Assembly: GCA_002315815.1 (NCBI GenBank)
Contig: DCIN01000023.1
Span: 1-35,624, forward strand
DNA length: 35,624 nucleotides
Source of the DNA: Bacteroidales bacterium UBA1725
Lineage (GTDB): Bacteria > Bacteroidota > Bacteroidia > Bacteroidales > UBA932
Direction: 5' to 3'
The notes under the pieces are model-generated. The model did no database searches. It was given only the letters and a program-made list of their open reading frames with translations, and was not told where the DNA came from. Positions within the stretch are counted from its first letter, which is position 1. Each line of letters opens with the position of its first letter. A program made the translations under genes and the position numbers. Shown one piece after another: positions 6,875 to 15,498 of the stretch.

Positions 6875-7780
6875 TCAATCACTTGATAATTGTCTGGATC
6901 TGTTCACAAGCACAACTCCCGATATAACCATAACAGTTGCCAGAACCTTCTGCCAGGTAATCACATCCATCCCGCAAGCGATTGCAATCACGGATGCGAT
7001 GATAGGTTGAAGATAAGAATACATTCCGACCAGAGTCGGCCGTATATTCTTCTGCCCCACAGGGATAAGGAAATATGCGACAAAAGTGGAGAATACAATC
7101 ACAAAGGCTATCTCAAGCAGAGTCCTGTCAGTTATCCTGGAGAAAGGGATTTCCGCAATCTCCTCCATCGAGAAGGGAAGCGAAATGATGAGGGAGAAAA
7201 GGAACATCCATTTCATAAAGGTCACCACTGAGTACTTCTTTATCAGGGGCCTGAACACTCCGAGATAGGCGGCAAAACTCAGACCGTTCAGAAGCATCAG
7301 CACTATACCTACAGGGCTTGTACTCTCCACTCCGTTGGGAGCGTGCACAGAATTGAAAATCAAGAAAAGCACTCCGCCAAAACTGATTGCCACCCCCAAC
7401 GCTTTCTTCATCGTCACAGGCTCTTTTACTGCAACTGCGGCTATGAACATTGTGAAAATCGGAGTGAGGGTACTGAGGATGGAGATATCTATGGTAGTAG
7501 ACATCGTGGTTGCGTATAGAAAAGTGATTTGAGGAGTGAAAAGACCAAAGAACGAAGCAATTGCAACTTTCCATAAATCACTGACATCCATTCTCTCACG
7601 GGTAAGGAATGCAGAAATGAGCCAGAACAGAAGGGTGGCACCTGCCGCCCGCATAGTGAACAGAGCGAACGGAGGCACCATACCCGAATTGGATATATCC
7701 TTGCAAAAAACAATATTCAGACCGAATATCGAATATGCACCGGCAGCTGCAAGATGACCTACAAGACTATCCTTTTTCAT
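6875..7780 (-). CDS. EamA-family (DMT superfamily) transporter
   Basis: 301 residues with about ten hydrophobic segments in two EamA halves (roughly 8-140 and 155-295), the usual size for RhaT/RarD-type drug/metabolite transporters. The second half contains the family motif of a proline-rich loop followed by YLQPIIASVIA. Substrates of this family include amino acids, sugars and nucleotide-linked compounds, and the sequence does not reveal which applies. It precedes the DJ-1 gene by 19 bases and follows the beta-helix gene by 44 bases on the same strand, so it may lie in a long operon with pectin genes; the link is only positional. Confidence 0.87.
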   Translation of the reverse strand: MKKDSLVGHLAAAGAYSIFGLNIVFCKDISNSGMVPPFALFTMRAAGATLLFWLISAFLTRERMDVSDLWKVAIASFFGLFTPQITFLYATTMSTTIDISILSTLTPIFTMFIAAVAVKEPVTMKKALGVAISFGGVLFLIFNSVHAPNGVESTSPVGIVLMLLNGLSFAAYLGVFRPLIKKYSVVTFMKWMFLFSLIISLPFSMEEIAEIPFSRITDRTLLEIAFVIVFSTFVAYFLIPVGQKNIRPTLVGMYSYLQPIIASVIAIACGMDVITWQKVLATVMVISGVVLVNRSRQLSSD

Positions 7781-7824
7781 TTAGTTCTACTTTGTGCATA
7801 CAGCCTCTCAAAGAGACCGTTCTA

Positions 7825-10581
7825 TCAACGGTTGCAGGAGATCTCGACACCGTGAAGCATCACGCAGTTGTTTGACATTGCATTCACCCTGTATGATGCG
7901 GCACCGGAATTGTTGATTCTGATTCCGACACTCCCCTGCCGGTTGGCAGATAAGACTCCCGTACCGTCAGACCATTTGAGATCCAGGCTCTCCGGAAGAT
8001 TTTCCTTAATCTGCAAAGGAGTTTTGGATGACTGAGTGGAAGCCTTGACTCCGAGAGTGTTACCCTCAACATATACAGTGATTTTACTCTGAGGCATAAA
8101 GGCGGCAGTGAGTATTCCTTCAGTAAGTCTCTCTACATTTTCGTCATCGAAGCGGCAGAGTGTCCACTTGGTTCCGTTGGTTGTAGCGGGTACTCTCTCT
8201 ATCCTCACTCCCCATCCACTGCGGGTTGCGGGGTCGTATTTCACATATATGTCCATATAACAGCCACTGCCTCCGAAGCCCTGTCCTTCCACCTTGCCGG
8301 GAGAATAGGACAGAGAGAAACTCATATCTCCGTACTCTGCGTCCTGTGCGAAAACCATACGGGCTCCGGCCATACCCCGGCCACTGTTCTCCAGTCCCCA
8401 GAGTCCGTCAGCTCCGTTTGTTCCTATGCCCCAGGTCCAGGGTACTCCACCGCTGCAGTTCTCGAAGAACCATCTTCCCTTGGTCGTAGCAGGATCCTCC
8501 ACGGCAATGAACAGGTTTTTGAAATCAGTAGCTATTCGCTGGTCGCTTATATCGCTGTTCTCTATCGGACGCGGACTGTAAACGGTAATAGAAGACTCCG
8601 AAGCAGGGCTGAATTCATATTTCGGTGTGATAACGGCACGAAGGTAATAGCCGGTATCATATCTGTTCAGACGATAATGCTTGTAAGGGTCATCAACGAA
8701 AAGGCCCTCGGCATCGTTCATCATAGTACCGATATGCGCTCCGTCAGTGGTGTCGGGTCCTTTCTCTCTGTACCATTCAATTCTGGAGACGTCTCTGAAC
8801 GATGAGTTGTCGAGACTGTAATTAAGAATGGCCAAACCATCGTGGATTGCTATCGAAGGATTCCCAAGTACGGGCGAAGCGACAGGAACAGGAAGAATCT
8901 TCAGTGTCACACCGGCAGCAATTCCGTTGGGAAGCACACAATCAACAGGTGCCACAGTTACTTTGCCGCTATGGTTGGGCTTTGCCGAAAGAGTCAGAAC
9001 CCCGGAACTGGCATCAAGTTCAGCATCAAAAAGCGATTCGTCATAATTCCACTTCACTTTTGAAAGGTCCACAGAAGAAGCAGGCACAGGTGCCGGGGTA
9101 AGAACAACCTTGTTGTCGTCAGACACTCCGGCCGAATTGAGCTCATATCCGCTTGCTCCAAGCAGAAAGCGGTATGGCAGGTTGGAATATGGCTTCCAGG
9201 CTTCGCTGTACTGACCGGCCGGGTCCCATCCGTCGTCACCCTTGAGCAGATTGTAGATATTGTATTTGTCCCCGACCTTGAACGCCTCCAGCGCAGCCCC
9301 GTCGTATTCGACCGAAAGTTTCGGAGTATGTGAGCTGATTGTCAATGGCTTTCTGTCATCTCCGATAGTATTGCCGTGTACGGCATAACGGGAATAATCG
9401 TGAACTATGTTCTCCCACTCGACACTCTGAATCCTTCCGGTAAAGTCGCAGTCGATAACCGCATAGATTCCTGAAGCACTGGCTCCGTCACGGCCGCTGG
9501 CGTTCTTCGCAAAAGAGAGCATAGGATGTGTCATCTGGGGCATTCCGTAGATATGGCATCCCAGAAGCGCATTGATTCCGTCGGCATTGGCACCGCCCCA
9601 GGTGGGATGGTTGTCCACAAAATGGAAAGTACAGTTCTCGTAAACGTTCATAGTACCGCCGAATACCGAGTCATCAGTACACTGTATGAAACAATCCTTG
9701 AAATAAGCCCTCTTGGGTGCGAACCCCGCCATCATATTGAGATAGCCTACAAAACGCACATTCCGAAAATACATTCTGTCCACTCCCCTCTCCGCTGTCT
9801 GTAAAACTTCTGCGTGGTTCTTGGAATCTATACGTTTGGAGATATTCTGGGACGGATCACGCTTGTAAACGAGATCTTCCTGAGCATAATTGGCAATTGT
9901 GAGATTTTCTCCACGAAAATCGGATGACACCCCAAGAGAGTACCAGCTGCCAGTAGCACCAAGACCGGCAGCTCCGCCTTCTCCCCTGTTGCCGCAAATT
10001 CTGACATCCTCTGCATCGGAAGTCAGACCGATGAATGAAAGTCCGTGGCCGAGAATATTCAAACCCACATTCGGACGCGGAAGAACGAAACCACTGTCAT
10101 CAAAGGGAAAACCCTTACGGTATGTATCGTCAGTCCAATACACGCCCGGAGCTACATAGACCGTGGTGCCGTCGGGAAGCGAAAGACTTCTTGCAGCAGA
10201 GTCATAATCACCCAGAGTCTGGAGCGTGGCCGCAATATATGGGTTCTCCAGTTCTTCCGGCGTGGCATAGGCATTCAACAGCAAGTGTTTGGAGTCCAGT
10301 TTCACCCATTTGGCATATAGAGTCATAGATGTAGAGGGACGGTCATTCAGGAAATCCCACATATAACTGTCGGCCTCTTTGTCACTATACCAACCGACGA
10401 AGGCCATTCCGTCCTTGACTGGATGTGCTGGTGCCTCGACGGCGTTTCCCGGGACAATGGTCTGGACCGGAACGCGGCTTCCACCTCCCGTATCGAATTT
10501 AACCTTCAGAACGCTCTTGGCTTCACATACTGACGAAACAAGCAAAAGAGCCAGAGCAACAGATTGAATAATTTGTTTCAT
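7825..10581 (-). CDS. Secreted multidomain right-handed beta-helix protein, pectinesterase-like
   Basis: 918 residues from ATG 10581, chosen because it opens a signal peptide (MKQ, hydrophobic run, cleavage after CEA); upstream extension gives a non-signal sequence. After the signal comes a ~65-residue Listeria-Bacteroides (InlB B-repeat) domain, seen in VKFDTGGGS, GMAFVGWYS and MTLYAKWV. A right-handed beta-helix follows (~90-440). Its CTDDSVFGG then YENCTF segment parallels the second catalytic Asp strand of CE8 pectin methylesterases; the matching first motif (QDT) is not seen. Then come an Ig-like stretch (~490-690) and a C-terminal laminin-G/concanavalin-like domain (~715-918). No T9SS tail is recognised. 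It probably acts outside the cytoplasm on pectin. A lyase or a binding role is possible given the incomplete motif. Confidence 0.75.
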   Translation of the reverse strand: MKQIIQSVALALLLVSSVCEAKSVLKVKFDTGGGSRVPVQTIVPGNAVEAPAHPVKDGMAFVGWYSDKEADSYMWDFLNDRPSTSMTLYAKWVKLDSKHLLLNAYATPEELENPYIAATLQTLGDYDSAARSLSLPDGTTVYVAPGVYWTDDTYRKGFPFDDSGFVLPRPNVGLNILGHGLSFIGLTSDAEDVRICGNRGEGGAAGLGATGSWYSLGVSSDFRGENLTIANYAQEDLVYKRDPSQNISKRIDSKNHAEVLQTAERGVDRMYFRNVRFVGYLNMMAGFAPKRAYFKDCFIQCTDDSVFGGTMNVYENCTFHFVDNHPTWGGANADGINALLGCHIYGMPQMTHPMLSFAKNASGRDGASASGIYAVIDCDFTGRIQSVEWENIVHDYSRYAVHGNTIGDDRKPLTISSHTPKLSVEYDGAALEAFKVGDKYNIYNLLKGDDGWDPAGQYSEAWKPYSNLPYRFLLGASGYELNSAGVSDDNKVVLTPAPVPASSVDLSKVKWNYDESLFDAELDASSGVLTLSAKPNHSGKVTVAPVDCVLPNGIAAGVTLKILPVPVASPVLGNPSIAIHDGLAILNYSLDNSSFRDVSRIEWYREKGPDTTDGAHIGTMMNDAEGLFVDDPYKHYRLNRYDTGYYLRAVITPKYEFSPASESSITVYSPRPIENSDISDQRIATDFKNLFIAVEDPATTKGRWFFENCSGGVPWTWGIGTNGADGLWGLENSGRGMAGARMVFAQDAEYGDMSFSLSYSPGKVEGQGFGGSGCYMDIYVKYDPATRSGWGVRIERVPATTNGTKWTLCRFDDENVERLTEGILTAAFMPQSKITVYVEGNTLGVKASTQSSKTPLQIKENLPESLDLKWSDGTGVLSANRQGSVGIRINNSGAASYRVNAMSNNCVMLHGVEISCNR

Positions 10582-10643
10582 AAGATATTTATTGGTTATT
10601 ATTTGAGCTACTGATATGAATGTATCATTTGAAGCGGGACAAG

Positions 10644-11414
10644 TCAGAACGAAAAGCAATAACCAAGGCAGAGCGAAGTACACCACGCTTTCTCCCAACT
10701 GATGTCCTTGAGTTTCGTACCGGCCTTGTTGGTGTCTATCTTCCTGTCACGATTATAGTCCACAAAACAAGAGAAGTCTATGGCACTGTGACGCGACAAC
10801 TTCCATTCAAGTCCAAGCGCCCCACGCAGACGGGTCACATATGCGTCGTCATATCCTTTGAAGTTGTATCCGGAATACGAAGTTCCATCGTAATTGAAAT
10901 CACAGGAGACTGCGTTGAAAATATTCTTCAATTCAAAGAAAGCATAGGGTTCTATGCTTTTGAACCCAGTGTACGAGAGTTTGAGTCTGGATTTGAGTAC
11001 AACATCGTTTTTGGCCTCCTGAAAAGAATTGACTGAATATGATTTATGAGCAAGAATCAGCCTCTCTCTCAAACTGAGTTTCCAGGGTCCGCGAGTGGAT
11101 GCCGTGAGGTCAATATGTGCTCTGTGCGAAGGTTTGAAATCACGGGAGGTATTGTAACGGGCCACATAACAGTAGCCGGCACCAACCTTGAGGTAATTGT
11201 TTATCTTGTATGACGTGCCGAGCGTGAACTGATGCCTTTCAACAGCTGCAAATGATTCGGCACTGCGCAGCTCATATTCAGCTCCTATGTGAAGGCCCTT
11301 TGCAACTTTCCAGTCTGCTTCCAGCGATGCACGTCCGCGAACGGAAGTCTGAGCGAAAGATTGGTTCAGGGAACATAATGGAAGAAACAGCAATAACAAT
11401 TTTCCGAGTTTCAT
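10644..11414 (-). CDS. DUF2490 outer-membrane beta-barrel protein
   Basis: 256 residues from ATG 11414 (MKLGKLLL). A signal peptide ends after SFAQ. The rest alternates short amphipathic strands with turns (LEADWKVAKGLHIGAEYELR, LGTSYKINNYLKVGAGYCYV, LGLEWKLSRHSAIDFSCFVDYNRD) and ends in the aromatic C-terminus LGYCFSF, typical of an outer-membrane barrel recognised by the BAM machinery. The pattern matches the DUF2490 family of Bacteroidota, whose function is unknown. It lies 30 bases downstream of the DUF4956 gene and 62 upstream of the beta-helix gene, all on the minus strand, so it probably belongs to the polyphosphate-polymerase cluster operon. Confidence 0.75.
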   Translation of the reverse strand: MKLGKLLLLFLPLCSLNQSFAQTSVRGRASLEADWKVAKGLHIGAEYELRSAESFAAVERHQFTLGTSYKINNYLKVGAGYCYVARYNTSRDFKPSHRAHIDLTASTRGPWKLSLRERLILAHKSYSVNSFQEAKNDVVLKSRLKLSYTGFKSIEPYAFFELKNIFNAVSCDFNYDGTSYSGYNFKGYDDAYVTRLRGALGLEWKLSRHSAIDFSCFVDYNRDRKIDTNKAGTKLKDISWEKAWCTSLCLGYCFSF

Positions 11415-11444
11415 ACTCTGTAGCAATTTTACCTTGATAGTATA

Positions 11445-12200
11445 TTAAAAAGATTTCAGTTTGGTAATACTCTCAGTCAATGCCTTCTCACCGGTTTCGG
11501 GCCGGAAGAATATTCGGATATATGCGGCATCTTTCAGAAAATCCATATTCCCGATTTCTATTTTTTCTATCACAGTACCCGTACGTTTCTGGAGATCCTC
11601 CATAAGCTCTGATTTGCGTGCAGGAACAAGAAGGTCAATTCGGTCATAGAGAATGGTACGACTTGAATAGTGTTTGAGCAAGCTTGTGTTTTCCAGCAAC
11701 CATATCAGCCCGACAACCAGCAAGTTGGCTACAGCAGTCACAGCGACTCTGCCCCAAGACACTGCATAGAAAGGGTGTTCGCCCAACGCATCCCGGACGG
11801 AATAGACAGGAGAGAGCCCGTTCACTGCGGCAAGGGCTATAATTACAAAAAGATAGGTCATCTCACGTATAGGTACGGTTTCCGTTCTATAACGTATTAT
11901 CCCGAAAATCGCAAAGAGTCCGAGAGTGAGACCCACCCCCACATCGACACTTCCCATCATATAAAGAAGAAGCAGCATAGCCGACGAAAAGGTCAAGAAG
12001 GTGAAGAAGTAATCCCTCCTGCAACTCTTTGGATAATAAAGGAAACGAATGATTATCCAACTGACCAGAAGGTTGAGACAAAACTTGATGCCAAGTTCAC
12101 AAAGGCTCTGGGCCGATGTCATCGCCGCCTCTGTCAGTTGAGGCAGATTCAGCAATTCACCGTCATCGAGAACGGAGGCAATTTGATTGATTTCCGGCAT
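11445..12200 (-). CDS. DUF4956 membrane protein
   Basis: 251 residues with an N-terminal amphipathic region and four hydrophobic segments (about 38-55, 66-83, 86-100 and 110-180 in part). The DUF4956 hallmark is GLFAIFGIIRYRTETVPIREMTYLF, a polar-charged loop between membrane segments (about 95-118). The C-terminal ~70 residues form a cytoplasmic alpha/beta domain. The ATG at 12200 overlaps the 3' end of the VTC-domain gene by 38 bases, indicating translational coupling. DUF4956 proteins recur beside VTC-type polyphosphate polymerases in bacteria; the inference is a membrane partner for polymer synthesis or export. The biochemical role is unknown. Confidence 0.85.
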   Translation of the reverse strand: MPEINQIASVLDDGELLNLPQLTEAAMTSAQSLCELGIKFCLNLLVSWIIIRFLYYPKSCRRDYFFTFLTFSSAMLLLLYMMGSVDVGVGLTLGLFAIFGIIRYRTETVPIREMTYLFVIIALAAVNGLSPVYSVRDALGEHPFYAVSWGRVAVTAVANLLVVGLIWLLENTSLLKHYSSRTILYDRIDLLVPARKSELMEDLQKRTGTVIEKIEIGNMDFLKDAAYIRIFFRPETGEKALTESITKLKSF

Positions 12201-13014
12201 ATTCTGTTGATATTGTAAAACAATGATTATCGTTGTTTTTGTTATTATTGTTGGTATTGTTGGTATTGTTGATTTTGTTGATTTTGTTGATATATCTCAA
12301 TTTTTCAAGAAAACGTCCCTTTCTTACCTCGGAATCGGTCATACAGATTCCGATGCAGTATTTGCTCATTTTGAACAAGCGGGCACGATGCCTGAGCAAT
12401 AATCCCTTCATTGTGCCGGCAGATCGCGAATCCTGTTTGATTTCTATGACAACGACTGATCCGGCATCGGCGTTGACTGATGTCCTTGGGTTGCAGAAAC
12501 GCAAACCTCTGTCGATAGTGACCCTTTCACTGAATTCCGGATTCACAAGAGTCACACGGGTAAAACTGACCGAAAGAGAAGGAGAAAGGAGTCCGGGGTC
12601 ATATTCGCTCCATTCCTGAAGCCACGAGCAGGCCACAGTATCCCGTCTGAAATCCCCGAAGTTTTCCTTTGCAATTGCCATCCGCTTTTTTTTCGTTCGC
12701 CCACGATTGTTCTTGCGCTTGATTTCCAGAAAAGTCATCCCGGAATCACGGTACTGTCTCACCCTGATTTTTTGTCTGACGAGTTTCCCGTTGCGATGGG
12801 CCATAAACATTTCCAGTCCGGCGGTGTCATAGTAAAGACTCTCATAGGAGAATTCCTGCACGCCATCGGCAAAAAGGGCACGGTAGCCACAGTCCAGAGC
12901 ATCTTTGAGTATGGAGTCCAACATCGGGGCAGCTATGACATACTTCGTGTCCACTCTGTTCATCAGGCGGACCCTATCCATTTCTTCAAGACTGATATGC
13001 GGAAAAGAAACCAT
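12163..13014 (-). CDS. VTC-domain polyphosphate polymerase-like protein
   Basis: 283 residues, cytoplasmic, no signal. The VTC catalytic-tunnel features are NRVDTKYVI (~20-28), the YESLYYDT strand, KIRVRQYRDSGMTFLEIKRK followed by a basic TKKKR cluster (~82-112), RVTIDRGLRF and the acidic/basic strand VVVIEIKQD (~190). In yeast Vtc4 such Arg/Lys and Glu residues line a tunnel that polymerises phosphate from ATP. Bacterial single-domain relatives are presumed polyphosphate polymerases but few are tested. The C-terminus (~242-265) is a low-complexity Asn/Lys/Ile tail from a 9-bp repeat. Its ATG follows the preceding gene's TAA directly (TAAATG), and its 3' end overlaps the DUF4956 start. The set looks like one operon. 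Confidence 0.83.
   Translation of the reverse strand: MVSFPHISLEEMDRVRLMNRVDTKYVIAAPMLDSILKDALDCGYRALFADGVQEFSYESLYYDTAGLEMFMAHRNGKLVRQKIRVRQYRDSGMTFLEIKRKNNRGRTKKKRMAIAKENFGDFRRDTVACSWLQEWSEYDPGLLSPSLSVSFTRVTLVNPEFSERVTIDRGLRFCNPRTSVNADAGSVVVIEIKQDSRSAGTMKGLLLRHRARLFKMSKYCIGICMTDSEVRKGRFLEKLRYINKINKINNTNNTNNNNKNNDNHCFTISTEYAGNQSNCLRSR
12247..12291 (-). repeat. 9-bp in-frame tandem repeat at the 3' end of the VTC gene
   Basis: Five consecutive 9-base units in plus orientation: ATTGTTGGT twice, ATTGTTGAT once and TTTGTTGAT twice. They encode an Asn-rich tail with Asn-Lys-Ile and Asn-Thr-Asn units. The unit length keeps the frame if copy number changes. The repeat ends 46 bases before the DUF4956 start codon. 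Confidence 0.85.
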
Positions 13015-13392
13015 TTACTTTATTCCGTATTCATACTCCTTTATTCTTGTGAGCACTCCTTTGGGATTGTAAATATACTCTTTCTTTTTCCTTCCAAGAG
13101 TGTCGAATTCGAATTTTCTGATGCTGTTCAGACGATTCCGGCCATCATAGACCAGTTCGCGGCTGAGTTTTCCGCTTTCGGAATACTCGAAACGCTTCCT
13201 CCACTTAAGACCAGTCATAGAATACTCGGACTCCTCGACCTTTCTTCCCTGATCGTCATATACCGTTTCATGATCGACAAATCTTTGGTTGGTGGCAAGG
13301 TCAGTTATCCACTCACGGTTGGTTCTTGTTTGGGCATCAGCTGCAAACACACAGACAACAGCCACAATGATAGACAGGATAAACTTATTCAT
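13015..13392 (-). CDS. Small secreted YD/MORN-like repeat protein
   Basis: 125 residues with a clear signal peptide (cleavage near VFAADA-Q, residue 21). The mature part contains about three repeats of a strand-turn-strand unit with the pattern Y-[DN]-x-x-G-[RK], for example VYDDQGRKVEESEY, EYSESGKLSRELVY, EFDTLGRKKKEYIY and YNPKGVLTRIKEYEY. Such units resemble short RHS/YD or toxin-antitoxin-free MORN-like repeats common in Bacteroidota. No catalytic residues are evident. Its stop codon abuts the ATG of the VTC gene, and 27 bases separate it from the carbohydrate-binding lipoprotein gene upstream. It is presumably a periplasmic or surface component of the same system. Confidence 0.72.
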   Translation of the reverse strand: MNKFILSIIVAVVCVFAADAQTRTNREWITDLATNQRFVDHETVYDDQGRKVEESEYSMTGLKWRKRFEYSESGKLSRELVYDGRNRLNSIRKFEFDTLGRKKKEYIYNPKGVLTRIKEYEYGIK

Positions 13393-13419
13393 ATCCAGAT
13401 TTATTTATAGATGAATAGT

Positions 13420-15303
13420 TTACCAGAATCTGCCGGGACCACCACCTGGACCGCCGGGACCACCGCCGGTTCCACCACCGGAACCACTGCCTGCCACATT
13501 TGTCGAGGCATTGAGTGAAGATACGGATCCACCCGAGATGCCCGCCCCGCTCCATAACAAATCAAATACGCGGGTACCTCCGTTCACAGTCACGCCTGTA
13601 GCAAAATTGTAATTTCCTCCATTGCTGATGCCGGGGAAAGACATATACAGGCCTGTTCCACCTGAGGAAGGAGTCTTGAATACCAGAACAGATTCATCAC
13701 CATTCGAAAGGGAGCATACGCTATCCTTGGACCAACTTGTGGAAACTATGGCCTGGCTCAGGGATGAACCCGATTCAATGCCACCAATGGCAATAAGACT
13801 ACCTCCGGAGAAATAGAATCTGTAGTTCTTCTCAGTGTTTGCATCAATGGCGACTTCGGGACTGCCGGAACCCACTGCATACACTGTGCCTCCCGTGATA
13901 TACAGATTGCCGTTGGAATCCAGTCCGTCATTCTTGATTCCTCTTGCGAAGACATAGCCGTCATTAATCACCATTGTGCTTCCGGAATTGACAGCATCGT
14001 CATAAGCCTGGCTGCTGAGTTTACCTCCCTGTATCACAATATATTTCTTGGCTTCAACACCCTCATTCGCAGCACAGTTCACAGTAACGTCGGATCCACT
14101 GAAGTACAGGCTGCCATCGAACTTTACAGCCTTGGAGGATACGGAATTATCACTCCCATAGCCCTGAAAGCCACCGAAGGGCGAATATGAGGATGAAGAC
14201 GAACCGTAATCAGATCCTTTCACGGTAATGACAGCTGTTCCACCCATCATAAAGCCGTCTTGATCGCAGCTGATTCCCTTGCATCCTTTGCCGTCAGCAC
14301 AGATGGAAAGGGAACCGTCATCAATCACAAAGTATTTATCCGCCTTGATTCCAGCAGCACCGGTCAATTCACCGTCAATAGTTCCAGCAGAACCGTGAAC
14401 GTTAATTGTCGTTGCACCACCACCGATATATACGAGGCTGTCAGAAGAGAAGCCTTTTTTGCCGGTTCCGCTGACTTCAACATTCACCGTGCCTCCGGAC
14501 ACTATCACAGCATCTTTTCCTCTTATACCGTGCCCGAGATTGGAAGTCACGCTTACTGTAGGACCCGACATAAAGCGAACATAATCATCGCTGGTAATGC
14601 CGGCCTTGCCTTTTGCCGTAATTTTCAGGCTGCCGCTGCCACTGAATATTATCTGTCCTTCGCTGAACAGAGCCGCCTTCATATCCTCATCGAGACCGCC
14701 CTGATCAGGATAGTCACCGTTGGAATTTACATTACCGTCTGCAAGGGAGTTGTCGCCTTCAAGGACGATAAAGGTTCTCTTCTTGCTCTGATTGTTCAAC
14801 GCTGATCCGGATTTATTGGTGATGTCCGCAGCTCTAAGCACTATTGCCTGTTTCTTCTGGCTATATAGTTTGAAAAATCCGTCCGATGTTGATCCTGAAA
14901 GAATGTATTTCACGGACTCGGAGCCTTCATTCGTGATGACAACATCATTCCCGTCCACCGTGACTTTTTGATTTGCACCAGTACCGTTAACAATAGCACC
15001 GGCATCATCAGAAAAAGTCACGTTCACTATTCTGTCGAAGGTGGTTTTCGAGATGTTGTCATCGGTGTTCATATCTTCGGTGTCCGGAGAGAAAACAACA
15101 AGTTCCGGCACAGTATCATCAGAATCGGTATTGAATTCATTGTCAGGATAATACTGATTCTGAGGCATTATTCCTCTGCAAGCCGTAAAAAGCTGTCCCG
15201 AGAGAAGTAATCCTACAACAAACAATCCGGAAAGAAGATGGTGGGAAAGGGAACAGCAAACAAGGAAGAGCGTCCCTTTTGAAGAAGAAGAAAAGAATTT
15301 CAT
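13420..15303 (-). CDS. Cthe_2159-type (DUF4353) beta-helix carbohydrate-binding lipoprotein
   Basis: 627 residues from ATG 15303; the frame is open to 15330 but MKFFSSSSKG starts a better signal. The signal ends at a lipobox FTAC (Cys ~42), so it is a lipoprotein. An acidic linker with many Asp follows. Residues ~90-580 are a right-handed beta-helix built of rungs such as AVIVSGGTVNVEVSG, NLYITGGTVYAVGSG and KYIVIQGGKLSSQAYDDAV, the signature of the Cthe_2159/DUF4353 family. The founding Clostridium protein is reported to bind cellulose and polygalacturonic acid and resembles polysaccharide lyases. The last ~40 residues are Ser/Gly/Pro-rich and end GGGPGRFW. It heads the minus-strand cluster with the YD-like, VTC and DUF4956 genes and is divergent from the GH28 gene. 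Confidence 0.8.
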   Translation of the reverse strand: MKFFSSSSKGTLFLVCCSLSHHLLSGLFVVGLLLSGQLFTACRGIMPQNQYYPDNEFNTDSDDTVPELVVFSPDTEDMNTDDNISKTTFDRIVNVTFSDDAGAIVNGTGANQKVTVDGNDVVITNEGSESVKYILSGSTSDGFFKLYSQKKQAIVLRAADITNKSGSALNNQSKKRTFIVLEGDNSLADGNVNSNGDYPDQGGLDEDMKAALFSEGQIIFSGSGSLKITAKGKAGITSDDYVRFMSGPTVSVTSNLGHGIRGKDAVIVSGGTVNVEVSGTGKKGFSSDSLVYIGGGATTINVHGSAGTIDGELTGAAGIKADKYFVIDDGSLSICADGKGCKGISCDQDGFMMGGTAVITVKGSDYGSSSSSYSPFGGFQGYGSDNSVSSKAVKFDGSLYFSGSDVTVNCAANEGVEAKKYIVIQGGKLSSQAYDDAVNSGSTMVINDGYVFARGIKNDGLDSNGNLYITGGTVYAVGSGSPEVAIDANTEKNYRFYFSGGSLIAIGGIESGSSLSQAIVSTSWSKDSVCSLSNGDESVLVFKTPSSGGTGLYMSFPGISNGGNYNFATGVTVNGGTRVFDLLWSGAGISGGSVSSLNASTNVAGSGSGGGTGGGPGGPGGGPGRFW

Positions 15304-15366
15304 ATTTATTACGATAACAAATCTTATCAATCAGTTTCCGTGCCAAAACAGTCTCTATTTGTTCCG

Positions 15367-15427
15367 ACATAACATATTTTGCAAGCAGTTCACCAGACAT
15401 TGGGGTGCAGTCCCTGCATAATATGTT
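15367..15427 (+). repeat. 61-bp repeat, copy 1, with palindromic ends
   Basis: Identical to 15499-15559 over its first 50 bases (15367-15416) and different at only two positions in the last 11. The ends AACATATT (15371-15378) and AATATGTT (15420-15427) are inverted repeats, so it can fold into a hairpin with a ~41-base apical part, followed by a short T-run on the plus strand. It lies in the divergent region between the lipoprotein and GH28 genes. Confidence 0.9.
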
Positions 15428-15470
15428 TTTAATGAACAACTTTTTCGGAGCGAATGCGACTCAGGGGAGT

Positions 15471-15492
15471 TTGAGGGGGTCCGCCCACTCAA
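15471..15492. repeat. Inverted repeat in the spacer between the two 61-bp repeats
   Basis: TTGAG (15471-15475) plus GGG (15477-15479) pair with CCC (15484-15486) plus CTCAA (15488-15492), with a single G-A mismatch and a four-base loop. The spacer 15428-15498 holds no open reading frame of note. The hairpin has no T-run, so it does not look like a terminator. Confidence 0.6.
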
Positions 15493-15498
15493 TGAATA

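Noticed and set aside
7817..7831. CCGTT/AACGG hairpin at the end of the beta-helix gene as a terminator
   Set aside because: The stem is only 5 bp, overlaps the stop codon and has no T-run on either strand.
14260..14805. 181-residue plus-strand frame opposite the beta-helix lipoprotein
   Set aside because: The open frame results from the repetitive Gly/Ser codons of the lipoprotein gene; no signal, domain or promoter.
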